Shown: piece by piece, positions 1 through 9,144 of the stretch
How positions within the stretch are numbered: position 1 is the first letter of the stretch
Layout of the letters: every line of letters begins with the position of its first letter
The notes under the pieces: generated by a model
What the model was told of the DNA's origin: nothing
Database searches by the model: none
Seen by the model: only the letters and a program-made list of their open reading frames with translations
Program-made: the position numbers and the translations under genes
Assembly (NCBI GenBank): GCA_964559435.1
Contig: CAZLHI010000005.1
Coordinates: forward strand, 101,741 to 165,740
Reading direction: 5' to 3'
From: Hebobacterum sp964559435
GTDB lineage: Bacteria > Armatimonadota > Hebobacteria > Hebobacterales > Hebobacteraceae
DNA length: 64,000 bases

Positions 1-1788
1 GCCCGCGGGCTGCACTTTGCGGAGGGCGCACCGGCTGGCGAGTGCAGCATCGAGCAGACGGAGGCCGAAGTTCGCATTACTTACGGAGCACTCGCTGATG
101 CCCTGCGCGGTCTGGGCGCGGCCCTCGCGGGCCTGAGGGAGACGGGCAGGACCATGTCCGAGAAGCGCAATTTCCAGACCTTGGGGATCATGCTCGACTG
201 CTCGCGCAACGCCGTGATGAAGGTCGATCACTTGAAGCGGTGGCTCCGATGTCTGGCCTTGATGGGCTACAACATGGCGATGCTTTACACGGAGGATACG
301 TACAGGCTTCCCGGCGAGCCATTCTTCGGCCTCTTCCGGGGAGCCTACAGTCCCGAGGAACTCAAGGAGCTAGACGACTACGCGGCCCGGCTGGGGATCG
401 AGGTCATCGGCTGCATCCAGTCTCTGGGACACCTGGAGCAGATTCTGAAGTGGCCGGTCTACAGCCAAGTGAAGGACACGGACCGGGAGCTCCTGGTCGG
501 CGAACCGGCAACGTACGAGCTGATAGAGAAGATGATCGGCCGCTTCGCCGAGTGCCTCCGAAGTCGTCGCATCCACGTCGGCATGGACGAGACATGGACG
601 CTCGGTCGCGGGCGATTCCTCGACCAGTACGGACACAAGTCGGGCTATGCCATCTTGACAGAGCACCTGGGGAAGGTCGTCCAGATCTGCCGACGGCGCG
701 GCCTGCGGCCGATGATCTGGTCCGACATGTTCTTCAAGTTCGGCGGCGACAGGCACATCGACTACGACGTCCGAAGCTCCATACCCGACGAGGTGCGGGA
801 TGCTATCCCGCCCGACCTCGACTTGGTTTACTGGGACTACCGCAGCGACACAGAGGAGAAGTACCTGCGGCTTATCGAGCGGCACCGGCAGCTTGGACGC
901 GATCCCATAATGGGCTCTGGGGTTTGGACCTGGCTGCGCCTGTGGTACGGCCGTGCGGAAACGGAAGCGACTGTGGCGCCGTGCGTGAGTGCGTGCAAGG
1001 AAGCGGGTCTCAAGGAGATCCTCTTCACCATGTGGGGGGATGACGGCAGCTACTGTGAGTTCGACTCCGCGCTCGCGGGACTGGCCTTCGCGGCTGCCCA
1101 GTGCTACGGGGAGCCCGAAGCGTGGCTGAAGGCCCGGTACCAGGCCGTCTGCGGGATCGGATACGACGAGTCGCTGCTCGGCTCCGAGGTCGAGTTTCCG
1201 CCTGCTGAGTCGCGGAACTTCTGGGCGCCGGACCACATGGCCGCGGTAACGCTATGGGACGATCCTCTGCTCGGCATGCACTGGCGATGTGTCGACGCCC
1301 GCTATCCGGGCCACTGGCAGAAGGCGCTGGAGCATTACCGAGACCTCTCCCAGCGGTTGGCCGGCTACTGCGAGACCTATGAACCAGTTGACCTGGGCCA
1401 CGCGGCCGCTCTCGCCGACTTGCTGGCCGCGAAGATCGACTTCCGGCTGAGGCTCGAGGACGCCTACGGCACGCGGAACGATGCCGGCCTGAGGTCCTTG
1501 CTCGACGATGTGCCGAAGCTGCTCGAGCTGGTCGAACAGCTCGAGAGCACTTTCCGGCGACAGTGGCTGAGGCGAAATAAGCCATTCGGCCTCGAGGCGC
1601 TTCAGATCCGGCTGGGCGGCCTGCGACAGCGCTTCACAGAAACCGGCCGCGCGCTGCAGGAATTGCTGGAGGGCGATAGAGAGCGGGTCCCCGAACTTGA
1701 GGAAGGGCTTTCGCTGTCAGAGGAAGCGATCGGAGCGCTGCAGTTGGGCAATCACTACCGCGACCTCGCGACACCGGGGATCCTATAA
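1..1788 (+). CDS. Glycoside hydrolase family 20-like beta-N-acetylhexosaminidase, 5' end missing
   Basis: This is an exo-acting glycosidase of the GH20 type, expected to remove terminal N-acetylhexosamine residues. The frame is open back to base 1. The codons before the first ATG (154) read as plausible protein (ALADALRGLGAALAGL), like the end of the small domain that precedes the GH20 barrel, so the real start lies outside the window. The barrel begins near base 180 (LGIMLDCSRN). The adjacent acidic pair of the family is seen in HVGMDETW (Asp and Glu codons at 586-591): Asp orients the substrate acetamido group and Glu is the acid catalyst. A charged, probably helical region of about 200 residues follows the barrel. 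The family is clear, but substrate and cell location cannot be judged without the N-terminus. Confidence 0.85.
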   Translation, partial: ARGLHFAEGAPAGECSIEQTEAEVRITYGALADALRGLGAALAGLRETGRTMSEKRNFQTLGIMLDCSRNAVMKVDHLKRWLRCLALMGYNMAMLYTEDTYRLPGEPFFGLFRGAYSPEELKELDDYAARLGIEVIGCIQSLGHLEQILKWPVYSQVKDTDRELLVGEPATYELIEKMIGRFAECLRSRRIHVGMDETWTLGRGRFLDQYGHKSGYAILTEHLGKVVQICRRRGLRPMIWSDMFFKFGGDRHIDYDVRSSIPDEVRDAIPPDLDLVYWDYRSDTEEKYLRLIERHRQLGRDPIMGSGVWTWLRLWYGRAETEATVAPCVSACKEAGLKEILFTMWGDDGSYCEFDSALAGLAFAAAQCYGEPEAWLKARYQAVCGIGYDESLLGSEVEFPPAESRNFWAPDHMAAVTLWDDPLLGMHWRCVDARYPGHWQKALEHYRDLSQRLAGYCETYEPVDLGHAAALADLLAAKIDFRLRLEDAYGTRNDAGLRSLLDDVPKLLELVEQLESTFRRQWLRRNKPFGLEALQIRLGGLRQRFTETGRALQELLEGDRERVPELEEGLSLSEEAIGALQLGNHYRDLATPGIL

Positions 1789-1926
1789 CCCGCCCGTACC
1801 GCCGCTCCGCGACGCCGCTGGGACGCCACCCGCTCTCGCTGCGCCTGAAGCGCGTGTTTGGCACAGGTGAGTACGAACTCGCGTTATCCCAGAAGCATCT
1901 AATCCTATTGGATGTGCGCCGGAAAT

Positions 1927-1934
1927 GCTAGAAT
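1927..1934 (+). promoter_or_regulatory. Candidate extended -10 promoter for the first SLH gene
   Basis: The bases TGCTAGAAT (1926-1934) match an extended -10 element (TGn + TAnAAT) about 63 bases before the ATG at 1997. No good -35 box lies at normal spacing; TTGGAT at 1908 is only 15 bases away and poor. The 208-base gap after the glycosidase gene has nothing else recognisable apart from an AAGAGGA ribosome-binding site at 1982-1988. Confidence 0.35.
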
Positions 1935-1996
1935 CAGGGGTCAAGGAAGTAGCCGAATGAAGCAACTGTCTGAGCGCGCCGAAGAGGATCTGAGCC

Positions 1997-4441
1997 ATGA
2001 GTAGTACCTGGGCACGTCATTGGCCTGTTGCCTTGTGCGTCGCGTTCCTCGCCAGCGCGACTCCCGTCGCCGCGGAAGAGGTCTCGGAGCTCTGGCGCAG
2101 CCCGTTTGGCAATCCGCGCGCGCTGTCGGTAGACAGCTCCAATGGTACGTGCTGGGCGGCCACAGGCAACAGCGTGATGTGCCTCAGCGCCGCAGATGCT
2201 GTCCTCGCGCAGATAGACGGCTTCTCATCTCCTCGCGGCATTGCGGTGAACTCCGGCGATGGCTCGTGTTGGGTGGCCGACACGTACAGCGATCAGGTCG
2301 TTCACCTCGGCCAGGACGGCGCTGTGTTGTGGCGAGGGGGCAGCTTCAGCCGCCCGACGGCAGTAGCCGTGGACCCGACTGACGGTTCCTGTTGGGTGGC
2401 AGACTTCGGCCACGGGGAGCTGGTGCGGCTGGGCTTGGACGGCACCGAGTTGCTGCGACTGACAGGTTATGCCTGGCCCGACCCGGAGACGGCAGTGGCT
2501 GCCGGAGGCAGTCTGGCGGTCAATCCGACCGACAGCTCGTGTTGGGTCGCGGACGAGGGGAACGGCCGGGTGATGCATCTCTCGGCGGCCGGCGGCGTGC
2601 TGCTGGCGAGCACTGTGCTTGTCAGCCCGCGGGCGGTGTCGGTGAATGCAGATGACGGCTCCTGTTGGGCTGCGGACGCGGCGAACGGACGCATCGTCCA
2701 TCTGTCTGCCGCCGGCGCGGTAGAATGGCAGAGCGGGGAGTTCACGTCCCCACTCGATCTGGCGGTAAACCCAAGCGATGGCTCGTGTCTGGTAGCCGAC
2801 AGCGGAGCAGAGGCGGTTATCAAGGTGCTAGTCAGTGGCGAGGAGCTCTGGCGGTGGACCGCGGGTCCTCGCGCGGTGGCGGTGAGCCCTTCGGATGGCT
2901 CCTGCTGGGTTGCCAACCGGCGGGCTCTTGGGTCGGTGACAGGATCGTATGAAGTGGTGCGTCTCAGCTCATCGGGCAGTGTGCTTGCGCGGCACGCAGG
3001 TTTCACGCGTCCGGTGAGCGTATCGGCGGACCATGCCGTGAGGGGCTGCTGGGCGGCCGACTACGAGAGCGGCGCGATGGCGCGCATAACGGCCGATCAC
3101 GTCCTCGAGGTGAATCGCACAGAGCCTTCGCAGTATCAGCCGCGGTCCGTGTCAGCGCAGACCGTGAATGGCTCCTGCTGGATTGCCGAGGAGGGAGGGG
3201 GGCTTGTGCATCTGTCCCGCGATGGGCTCGAACTGCTGCGGGACCGTAGGCTGATGCCCCGCCGCGTCTCGGTCAACTCAAATGACGGATCCTGCTGGGC
3301 AGGCGTGATGGGCGGAGGCACAGCCGCGGCCGACGAGGTGTACCACATCAGCAAGTACGGAGACACGCTCTGGCACGGTGGTAATTTCGCCCGCGTCAGC
3401 TCCGTCTCCGTGAACCTGAAGGACAACACATGCTGGGTGGCCGACCAAGACGCCGACCGAGTGTATCACTACCGCCCCTACGGCGACCAGATATGGAGCG
3501 GTGCTATCGACTCGCCCGTGTCTCTCTCGGCCGACCCCATGGATGGGTCTCTCTGGGTGGTCAGCGCCGATGAGCAACAGGGGACCAGCTCCGTGACCCA
3601 TCTCGCTGAGGATGGTCAGGTGCTGTGGAGCAGCGACGCCTTCAGTTTCGCCGGCGCCATCTCTGTCAACCCCACTGATGGCTCCTGCTGGGTCGCGGAC
3701 TGGGGCACGCGGGAAGTCATACACTTGGACAAGAGTGGGCTGGAGCTGTCTCGCCTTCCGGGATTCTGGCGGGCGCGGGTGTCGGTGGACCCGGCCGATG
3801 GATCATGCTGGGTCTGCGATGAGGATAATGGTCAGATCATTCATCTGGGCATTTCCGGATATGACAGCCCGACATTCCCAGATGTTCTGTGCTATCAGTG
3901 GTGCTATGAAGAGGTCGATGCCTGCTTTGCCGCCGGCATCGTCGGGGGCTATCTCGACGGGCGCTATCACGGAGAGAACACCGTTACGCGCGATCAGATG
4001 GCGGTCTACATCTCCCGAGCCCTGGCCGGCGGGGGTGCGAACGTCGATCCAGCGCTCGGCCCGCCAACCTTTCCCGACGTTCCCGACGACCACTGGGCCT
4101 TCAAATACGTCGAGTACGCTGCCGCGAACAACATCGTCGGCGGCTTCTTGGACGGCCTGTACCGCCCGCAGCTGCCAGTCGATCGGGCCCAGATGGCCGC
4201 CTATATCGCTCGTTCCGTTGTCGATCCCACGGGGGATGAGGGGCTCAGCGACTACGTGCCCCCGATCTCCGACACCTTCCCCGACGTTGAGCGGAACTCC
4301 TGGGCCTTCGTCTACGTCGAGTACTGTGCAGGGCAGGGGATCGTCCAGGGATACCCGGACGGGCTCTATTACCCCGGCCATCAGGTGACCCGCGCCCAGA
4401 TGGCGGTGTATATCTGCCGGGCCTTCGGTCTAGCTCTCTAA
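1997..4441 (+). CDS. Secreted 14-repeat propeller protein with three C-terminal SLH domains (paralogue 1)
   Basis: This 814-residue protein has a signal peptide (hydrophobic stretch, then an AxA-type site near residue 26). After it come 14 repeats of about 40 residues, each built around SVNPxDGSCWVADxxN followed by a V-x-H/R-L strand, which resembles NHL/YVTN-type beta-propeller blades. Fourteen repeats would make two seven-bladed propellers. Twelve of the 14 repeats keep Cys-Trp at the same place; one is CL and one is LW. Residues from about 624 to the end are three SLH domains (each with TFPDV near its start and an RxQMAxYI-type end), which normally anchor proteins to cell-wall polymers or peptidoglycan. 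Ligand and role are unknown. The neighbour at 4652 is a paralogue of the same layout. Start ATG 1997 is supported by AAGAGGA 9 bases upstream. Confidence 0.85.
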   Translation: MSSTWARHWPVALCVAFLASATPVAAEEVSELWRSPFGNPRALSVDSSNGTCWAATGNSVMCLSAADAVLAQIDGFSSPRGIAVNSGDGSCWVADTYSDQVVHLGQDGAVLWRGGSFSRPTAVAVDPTDGSCWVADFGHGELVRLGLDGTELLRLTGYAWPDPETAVAAGGSLAVNPTDSSCWVADEGNGRVMHLSAAGGVLLASTVLVSPRAVSVNADDGSCWAADAANGRIVHLSAAGAVEWQSGEFTSPLDLAVNPSDGSCLVADSGAEAVIKVLVSGEELWRWTAGPRAVAVSPSDGSCWVANRRALGSVTGSYEVVRLSSSGSVLARHAGFTRPVSVSADHAVRGCWAADYESGAMARITADHVLEVNRTEPSQYQPRSVSAQTVNGSCWIAEEGGGLVHLSRDGLELLRDRRLMPRRVSVNSNDGSCWAGVMGGGTAAADEVYHISKYGDTLWHGGNFARVSSVSVNLKDNTCWVADQDADRVYHYRPYGDQIWSGAIDSPVSLSADPMDGSLWVVSADEQQGTSSVTHLAEDGQVLWSSDAFSFAGAISVNPTDGSCWVADWGTREVIHLDKSGLELSRLPGFWRARVSVDPADGSCWVCDEDNGQIIHLGISGYDSPTFPDVLCYQWCYEEVDACFAAGIVGGYLDGRYHGENTVTRDQMAVYISRALAGGGANVDPALGPPTFPDVPDDHWAFKYVEYAAANNIVGGFLDGLYRPQLPVDRAQMAAYIARSVVDPTGDEGLSDYVPPISDTFPDVERNSWAFVYVEYCAGQGIVQGYPDGLYYPGHQVTRAQMAVYICRAFGLAL

Positions 4442-4651
4442 CCCGCCGCTGGTCCGCGCCTGCGGCCGGAAGCTCGAGGCGGCGGTCGAGTATCGGTCGT
4501 CCCCGCTCTTGTGCACCTAGCGCGCGAAATCCCTCCCATTGATACCAGGAGCGCCCTACACGTCAGAGGATGGCCACAGCCAGTCGGGAAGCGCGTCACG
4601 TGGCTGTTTCTCTGAGGCCTACGAGAGAAGCCGCATAGGCGGGAGGGACAA

Positions 4652-7048
4652 ATGGCCGACGCGACACGACTCATTCGGTTGACGCTTCCGACTCTTGGGC
4701 TGGCCGTGCTCTCGCCGCTGGTCGCAGTCGCAGCTGAGGAAGTGGCTGAAGCCTTGCGCACGCCGTTCGGCGCTGCGCGCTCTGTCTCAGTGAACCCTGA
4801 CGACAGCTCCTGCTGGGCGGCCACCGGCGGCAGCGTCATGCACATCTCGTTCGACGGAGAGACCCTGAGTCAGAGCGATGGCTTCTCCCGTCCCGCATCG
4901 GTTTCCGTGAACGGCGCGGACGGGTCTTGCTGGGTTGCTGACAGCGGCAACAGTCAGATCGTGCGCCTGGCGGCGGATGGATCGGAGATCCTGCGCGTCG
5001 GCGGGTTCTCTGAGCCCTCCTCGGTCTCGGTGAACAGAAACGACGGCTCCTGTTGGGTGGCGGATAGAGACCACGACCAAGTCGTGCTTCTCTCCGAGGG
5101 CGGCACTGAGCTCCTCCGGATCGGAGGCTTTCTCGGGCCCACCGCGGTAGCGGTCAATGCAGCTGACCGAACCTGCTGGGTAGCCGACACGGAGAACGAC
5201 CGAGTCGTGCAGTTGTCGCCGTCGGGGAGTGTGCTTGGGGTGAACGACGCATTCCTCGGCCCGACGAGCGTATCGGTGAATCCAATCACCGGCTCCTGCT
5301 GGGTGGCAGATACGTTCAATGATGAGGTCGTGCGCCTTCTGGCCGACAGCACAGAGGTCGTCCGCGTGGAGGGATTCTCGTTCCCCACCTCCGTTTCGGT
5401 CAACGCCCAGGACGGTCGGTGCTGGGTGGCCGACACCGGAAACGCGCGCATCCAGCTTCTCTCGCAGAGCGGGCAAGTCATATTCCGGGGCGGCAGCTTC
5501 GACTGTCCGGTTGCCGTCTCGGCGAATCCGCTCGACGGGTCCTGTTGGCTGGGCGATGCCTGCGCTGGGGAAGTGCTCAGGCTGAACACCAACGCCGTCG
5601 TGCTGTTCCGCGTTGGCGAGTTTGCCGAGCCCGTCTCGGTATCCGTCAATGACAGCGATGGTTCGTGCTGGGTGGTGGACGAGTCCGCCAATCGGGCGGT
5701 TCGACTCAGCGAGGAGGGAGCCGAGCTGCTGAGCAAGAGCCAGTTCTTGTCGCCGGCCGCGGTGTCGGTTAACCCGGCGAACGGCATGTGGTGGGTGGCC
5801 GACACCGGGAACAATGCAGTCGCTCAGCTTTCTGCTCAAGGCGCGCTGCTCCGCCGGATCGGCGGCTTTAGCGGCCCTCGGGGCGTGTCGGTGAACCGCT
5901 CGGACGGGTCGTGTTGGGTGGCCGACACTGGAAACAATGAGATCGTGCACCTCGCGGACGACGGCTCAGAGCTGTTCCGTGGTGGCCGCTTCCTTGGGCC
6001 TCTGTCCGTTTCCGTCAACCCGGAAGACGGCAGCTGCTGGGCTGCCGACACCGGCGGAGACGAAGTGGTGCATCTGGCGGAGGACGGCACTCAGCTCTCC
6101 CGGAGCGCGGGGTTCGACGGGCCGTCGTCTGTATCCGTCTACCGGGCTGATGGCTCGTGCTGGGTGGCAGATCGTTTGAACAACGAAATTGTCCGCCTTG
6201 CCGAAGATGGTTCCGAACTCGCGTGGGTCGGCGGCTTCCACGAGCCATATGCCATCTCGGTCAGCGCCGACGATGGCTCCTGCTGGGTAGCCGATACGGA
6301 GAACGACGAGATAGTGCATCTATCGAGGACGGGTTGGGAGCTGTCTCGCACAGGCGGCTTCTCGCAGCCGCAAAGCGTCTCCGTCAACTCCTCCGATGGC
6401 TCCTGCTGGGTAGCGGACAGCCTTCAGGGTCAGGTCGTCCGTCTCGTAGTCACCGTGCCGGCCAAGCCGACCTTCCCGGACGTGCCCTTTGACGCCTTTG
6501 GACACGATGAGATCGAAGCGAACGTGATGGCCGGCATCGTCAGCGGGTTCCGGGACGGCCTATATCGACCTGAGCTCAGTGTCACGCGCGACCAGATGGC
6601 CGTTTTCATCTCCCGCGCGGTCGCCGGCGGCGACGAGAATGTCCCAGATTCGGAGGGGCCGCCGAGCTTCCCGGATGTGCCGGCCGACAATTGGGCCTTC
6701 AAGTACGTTGAGTTCGCGGCTGGGTTGAATATCGTGGGAGGCTTCCAAAACGGCGACTATCGGCCGTTGGAGGAGGTAGACCGGGCGCAGATGGCTGCCT
6801 TCATCGCGCGCTCGATCGCCGACCCGACTGGTGACGAAGGCCTGGCCGATTATGTCCCACCCAGCACGCCGACGTTCCCCGATGTGCCGCTCGATTTCTG
6901 GGCCTACACCTACATCGAGTTCATAGTCCAGCAGCAAGTCGCCGAGGGCTTCGATGACGACCTCTATCACCCCGAGATGGTGGTTGACCGCGCACAGATG
7001 GCCGTCTTCATCTTCCGGGCATTCCATCTGACATTCCTGGAGCAGTAG
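4652..7048 (+). CDS. Secreted 14-repeat propeller protein with three C-terminal SLH domains (paralogue 2)
   Basis: This 798-residue paralogue of the preceding gene has a signal peptide ending around AVAAEE (residues 25-30), then 14 propeller-type repeats with the GSCWVAD core. Thirteen keep Cys-Trp and one has Trp-Trp (GMWWVAD). Three SLH domains run from about residue 603 to the end. Its repeats are more regular than those of the first copy, which suggests it is either younger or kept uniform by recombination. A strong ribosome-binding site (GGGAGGG) lies 5 bases before ATG 4652. The 210 bases between the paralogues show no terminator with a T-run and no clear promoter, so the two may be co-transcribed. 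The fixed cysteines of an exported protein could form disulfides or bind metal, but that is inference. No catalytic motif is seen. Confidence 0.85.
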   Translation: MADATRLIRLTLPTLGLAVLSPLVAVAAEEVAEALRTPFGAARSVSVNPDDSSCWAATGGSVMHISFDGETLSQSDGFSRPASVSVNGADGSCWVADSGNSQIVRLAADGSEILRVGGFSEPSSVSVNRNDGSCWVADRDHDQVVLLSEGGTELLRIGGFLGPTAVAVNAADRTCWVADTENDRVVQLSPSGSVLGVNDAFLGPTSVSVNPITGSCWVADTFNDEVVRLLADSTEVVRVEGFSFPTSVSVNAQDGRCWVADTGNARIQLLSQSGQVIFRGGSFDCPVAVSANPLDGSCWLGDACAGEVLRLNTNAVVLFRVGEFAEPVSVSVNDSDGSCWVVDESANRAVRLSEEGAELLSKSQFLSPAAVSVNPANGMWWVADTGNNAVAQLSAQGALLRRIGGFSGPRGVSVNRSDGSCWVADTGNNEIVHLADDGSELFRGGRFLGPLSVSVNPEDGSCWAADTGGDEVVHLAEDGTQLSRSAGFDGPSSVSVYRADGSCWVADRLNNEIVRLAEDGSELAWVGGFHEPYAISVSADDGSCWVADTENDEIVHLSRTGWELSRTGGFSQPQSVSVNSSDGSCWVADSLQGQVVRLVVTVPAKPTFPDVPFDAFGHDEIEANVMAGIVSGFRDGLYRPELSVTRDQMAVFISRAVAGGDENVPDSEGPPSFPDVPADNWAFKYVEFAAGLNIVGGFQNGDYRPLEEVDRAQMAAFIARSIADPTGDEGLADYVPPSTPTFPDVPLDFWAYTYIEFIVQQQVAEGFDDDLYHPEMVVDRAQMAVFIFRAFHLTFLEQ

Positions 7049-7211
7049 TCAGCCCTGCCACTCTAGGACTGTGCGTTAGGCGATCCCCCCAGGGCCCAGG
7101 CCGTTCTCCCGCCGCGTGTCGCGGGTACAGGGAGCGGTTGCGGCGCCTGCGCCGCGATCTAGGAGCCTGCATGTTGGGCCAGACCGGCCCGGCCCGAGAC
7201 CAACGTCATCC

Positions 7212-7240
7212 TTGACGGGGAGGCCTGTGTATGCTATCCT
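7212..7240 (+). promoter_or_regulatory. Sigma-70 type promoter of the pyr operon
   Basis: TTGACG (7212-7217) and TATCCT (7235-7240) are separated by exactly 17 bases, and TGC precedes the -10 box (extended -10). Transcription would start near 7247, giving a leader of about 60 bases that holds little besides the PyrR-binding loop. Confidence 0.75.
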
Positions 7241-7273
7241 CTCGCCGGACAATAAGCTGTCTGCAGCTTGGGT

Positions 7274-7306
7274 CCTTTTAACCCAGTCCAGAGAGGCTGA
7301 AAAGGG
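7274..7306 (+). promoter_or_regulatory. PyrR-binding RNA loop overlapping the pyrR ribosome-binding site
   Basis: The bases AGTCCAGAGAGGCT (7285-7298) match exactly the conserved loop of pyr mRNA bound by PyrR (ARUCCNGNGAGGYU). The flanks CCTTTT (7274-7279) and AAAAGG (7300-7305) pair to form the lower stem. The GAGAGG inside the loop is also the Shine-Dalgarno sequence for the GTG at 7306. No terminator or antiterminator hairpin follows. PyrR bound to UMP would therefore be expected to block translation of pyrR directly, unlike the Bacillus attenuators. Confidence 0.85.
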
Positions 7307-7929
7307 TGAGCCCAAACAGATCCGACAAGCGCCGAGCGCCGGCCCCCCAGAATAAGGGCGGCGCTATTTCTGTGGCCGCCACCGGCTCACTCAGGCAGAC
7401 AGCCGCGATCCTCGACGGTTCCGACATAGGCCGAGCGCTCACTCGAATCGCTCACGAGATATTGGAGCGCAACAAGGGCGGCGAGAACCTCTGCCTGATC
7501 GGGATTCACACGCGCGGTGTGCCGCTGGCGTCTCGTCTGGGCGGCCTCATAGAGCGGTTCGAGGGCCAGCCGGTGCGGCTCGGCCAGCTCGACACCGCCG
7601 GGCACCGGGACGACCGCCCGGGCCACGAGACCGCCTCTAGGACGTCCATTGACTTCGATCTCACTGGCAAGCATGTGATCCTCGTGGACGATGTGCTGTA
7701 CACCGGCCGGAGCGTCCGCGCTGCTCTCGACGCACTGATAGAACACGGGCGACCAGCAGATGTGCAACTGGCCGTACTTGTGGATCGCGGCCATCGAGAG
7801 CTCCCGATTCGCGCGGACTACGTGGGGAAGAACATCCCGACCTCCCGCCGAGAACGGGTGAGAGTCCATCTCTCCGATACCGACGGCGAGGAGGCGGTTT
7901 ACATCGAGCGTTTGCCGGAGGACAAGTAA
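7306..7929 (+). CDS. pyrR: Bifunctional pyr operon RNA-binding regulator / uracil phosphoribosyltransferase
   Basis: PyrR senses uridine nucleotides, binds the pyr mRNA leader and often has uracil phosphoribosyltransferase activity (uracil + PRPP to UMP). The 207-residue product has the type I PRTase PRPP loop VILVDDVLYTGRSVRAAL and the GIHTRGVPLA segment near the start of the fold. It carries about 30 extra polar residues at the N-terminus compared with typical PyrR. GTG 7306 is chosen because GAGAGG lies 9 bases upstream inside the PyrR-binding loop. It is first in the operon pyrR-pyrB-pyrC-carA-carB, so the protein controls its own operon through the loop just before it. Confidence 0.95.
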   Translation: MSPNRSDKRRAPAPQNKGGAISVAATGSLRQTAAILDGSDIGRALTRIAHEILERNKGGENLCLIGIHTRGVPLASRLGGLIERFEGQPVRLGQLDTAGHRDDRPGHETASRTSIDFDLTGKHVILVDDVLYTGRSVRAALDALIEHGRPADVQLAVLVDRGHRELPIRADYVGKNIPTSRRERVRVHLSDTDGEEAVYIERLPEDK

Positions 7930-9144
7930 GTGGCTCTGGAGGGACGCGACCTGGTCTCGATCTTCGATCTCAGCGATCGCGAGATCGAGGCCGTGTTCGA
8001 CCTGGCCGATCAGATGGATGAGCACAAGCACGTCGGCCTGAAGATCGCGGACGGAAGCATTCTGTGCACGCTCTTCTACGAGCCGAGCACGAGGACGCGT
8101 CTGTCCTTCGAGGCCGCGATGCAAAGACTGGGAGGCGGGGTCATCAGTGTCGCCGACGCCAGCAGCACCTCGGTGGCGAAAGGCGAGACCATCGCCGACA
8201 CAGTTCGCATTATCGAATCGTATGCCGACATAATCGTGATCCGGCACCCGCTGGAGGGTAGCGCGCGGGTGGCGGCCGACTACGCGTCAGTGCCGATCAT
8301 CAATGCGGGAGACGGTGCTCACGAGCATCCCACGCAAACACTGCTGGACCTCTACACGATTCGGCGAGAGAAGGGCAAGCTCCGCGACCTCAGCGTCGCC
8401 CTCGTAGGCGATCTTCGCTACGGTAGAACAGTCCACTCGCTTGCCTTCGGACTGGCGCGATTTGGGGCCGAGGTCACGTTCGTCTCCCCTCCGGGTCTGG
8501 AGATGCCGCTGCCGCTCGTAGAGCGGCTGGAAAAGGAGTTTCAGTGCACGCCTGCCCACTATCACAGCTTGGGTGATGTCGTGACAGACCCCGAGTCCGT
8601 GAAGCGGCGAAGGGGCGGCCAGAAAGTCCTCGCCACGGAGTTGCTGGCCACCTTCGACGCCATCTACGTGACTCGCGTGCAGAAAGAGCGCTTCGAGTCG
8701 GACCATGCCTATCAGGGCGCGAGGCGAGGCTACGCGATCACGCAGGAGCTTCTATCAGGGGCCCAGTCGGACGCGCTCGTGATGCATCCGCTCCCCAGGG
8801 TCGATGAGCTGGCCTATGATCTGGATCGGGATCCCCGCGCGGTCTACTTCCGGCAGGCCGCTTTCGGGCTGCCTGTGAGGATGGCTCTGCTGGCCGCGCT
8901 GCTGGGGAAGCGTCCGGTCAGAGTGAAGCGGGCGCGCAAGGGAGACTATCGGCCCGAGCCGCGCCGGGAGGTGGACTTCCGCAACATCGCGCAGTTGAAA
9001 TGCCCAAACGCGCAATGTGTTAGCAACCATGAGGCCTATCTCAGGCCGCAGTTCACATTTGTCAGGTACGCGCCGGAGACTGTGGCCTGCGCCTACTGCG
9101 AACAGGAGGTAGCTTCGCCTCTGAGCTCCGATGATCTAGAATGA
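7930..9144 (+). CDS. pyrB: Aspartate carbamoyltransferase catalytic chain fused to a PyrI-type zinc domain
   Basis: The enzyme condenses carbamoyl phosphate and aspartate to carbamoyl aspartate, the second step of pyrimidine synthesis. The carbamoyl-phosphate loop STRTR is at residues 53-57, followed by HPTQTLLDLYTI and MHPLPRVDE. At 404 residues it is about 90 longer than a normal catalytic chain. The extra C-terminus carries CPNAQC (Cys 358, 363) and CAYC (Cys 387, 390) with 23 residues between the pairs, the same spacing as the zinc domain of the E. coli regulatory chain PyrI. The nucleotide-binding domain of PyrI is absent. GTG 7930 directly follows the pyrR stop; GGAGGA lies at 7917-7922. 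Regulation by CTP in the PyrI manner is not expected. Confidence 0.95.
   Translation: MALEGRDLVSIFDLSDREIEAVFDLADQMDEHKHVGLKIADGSILCTLFYEPSTRTRLSFEAAMQRLGGGVISVADASSTSVAKGETIADTVRIIESYADIIVIRHPLEGSARVAADYASVPIINAGDGAHEHPTQTLLDLYTIRREKGKLRDLSVALVGDLRYGRTVHSLAFGLARFGAEVTFVSPPGLEMPLPLVERLEKEFQCTPAHYHSLGDVVTDPESVKRRRGGQKVLATELLATFDAIYVTRVQKERFESDHAYQGARRGYAITQELLSGAQSDALVMHPLPRVDELAYDLDRDPRAVYFRQAAFGLPVRMALLAALLGKRPVRVKRARKGDYRPEPRREVDFRNIAQLKCPNAQCVSNHEAYLRPQFTFVRYAPETVACAYCEQEVASPLSSDDLE

Noticed and set aside
154..1788. ATG 154 as the true start of the glycosidase
   Set aside because: The frame is open and protein-like back to base 1, so the gene is cut by the window edge.
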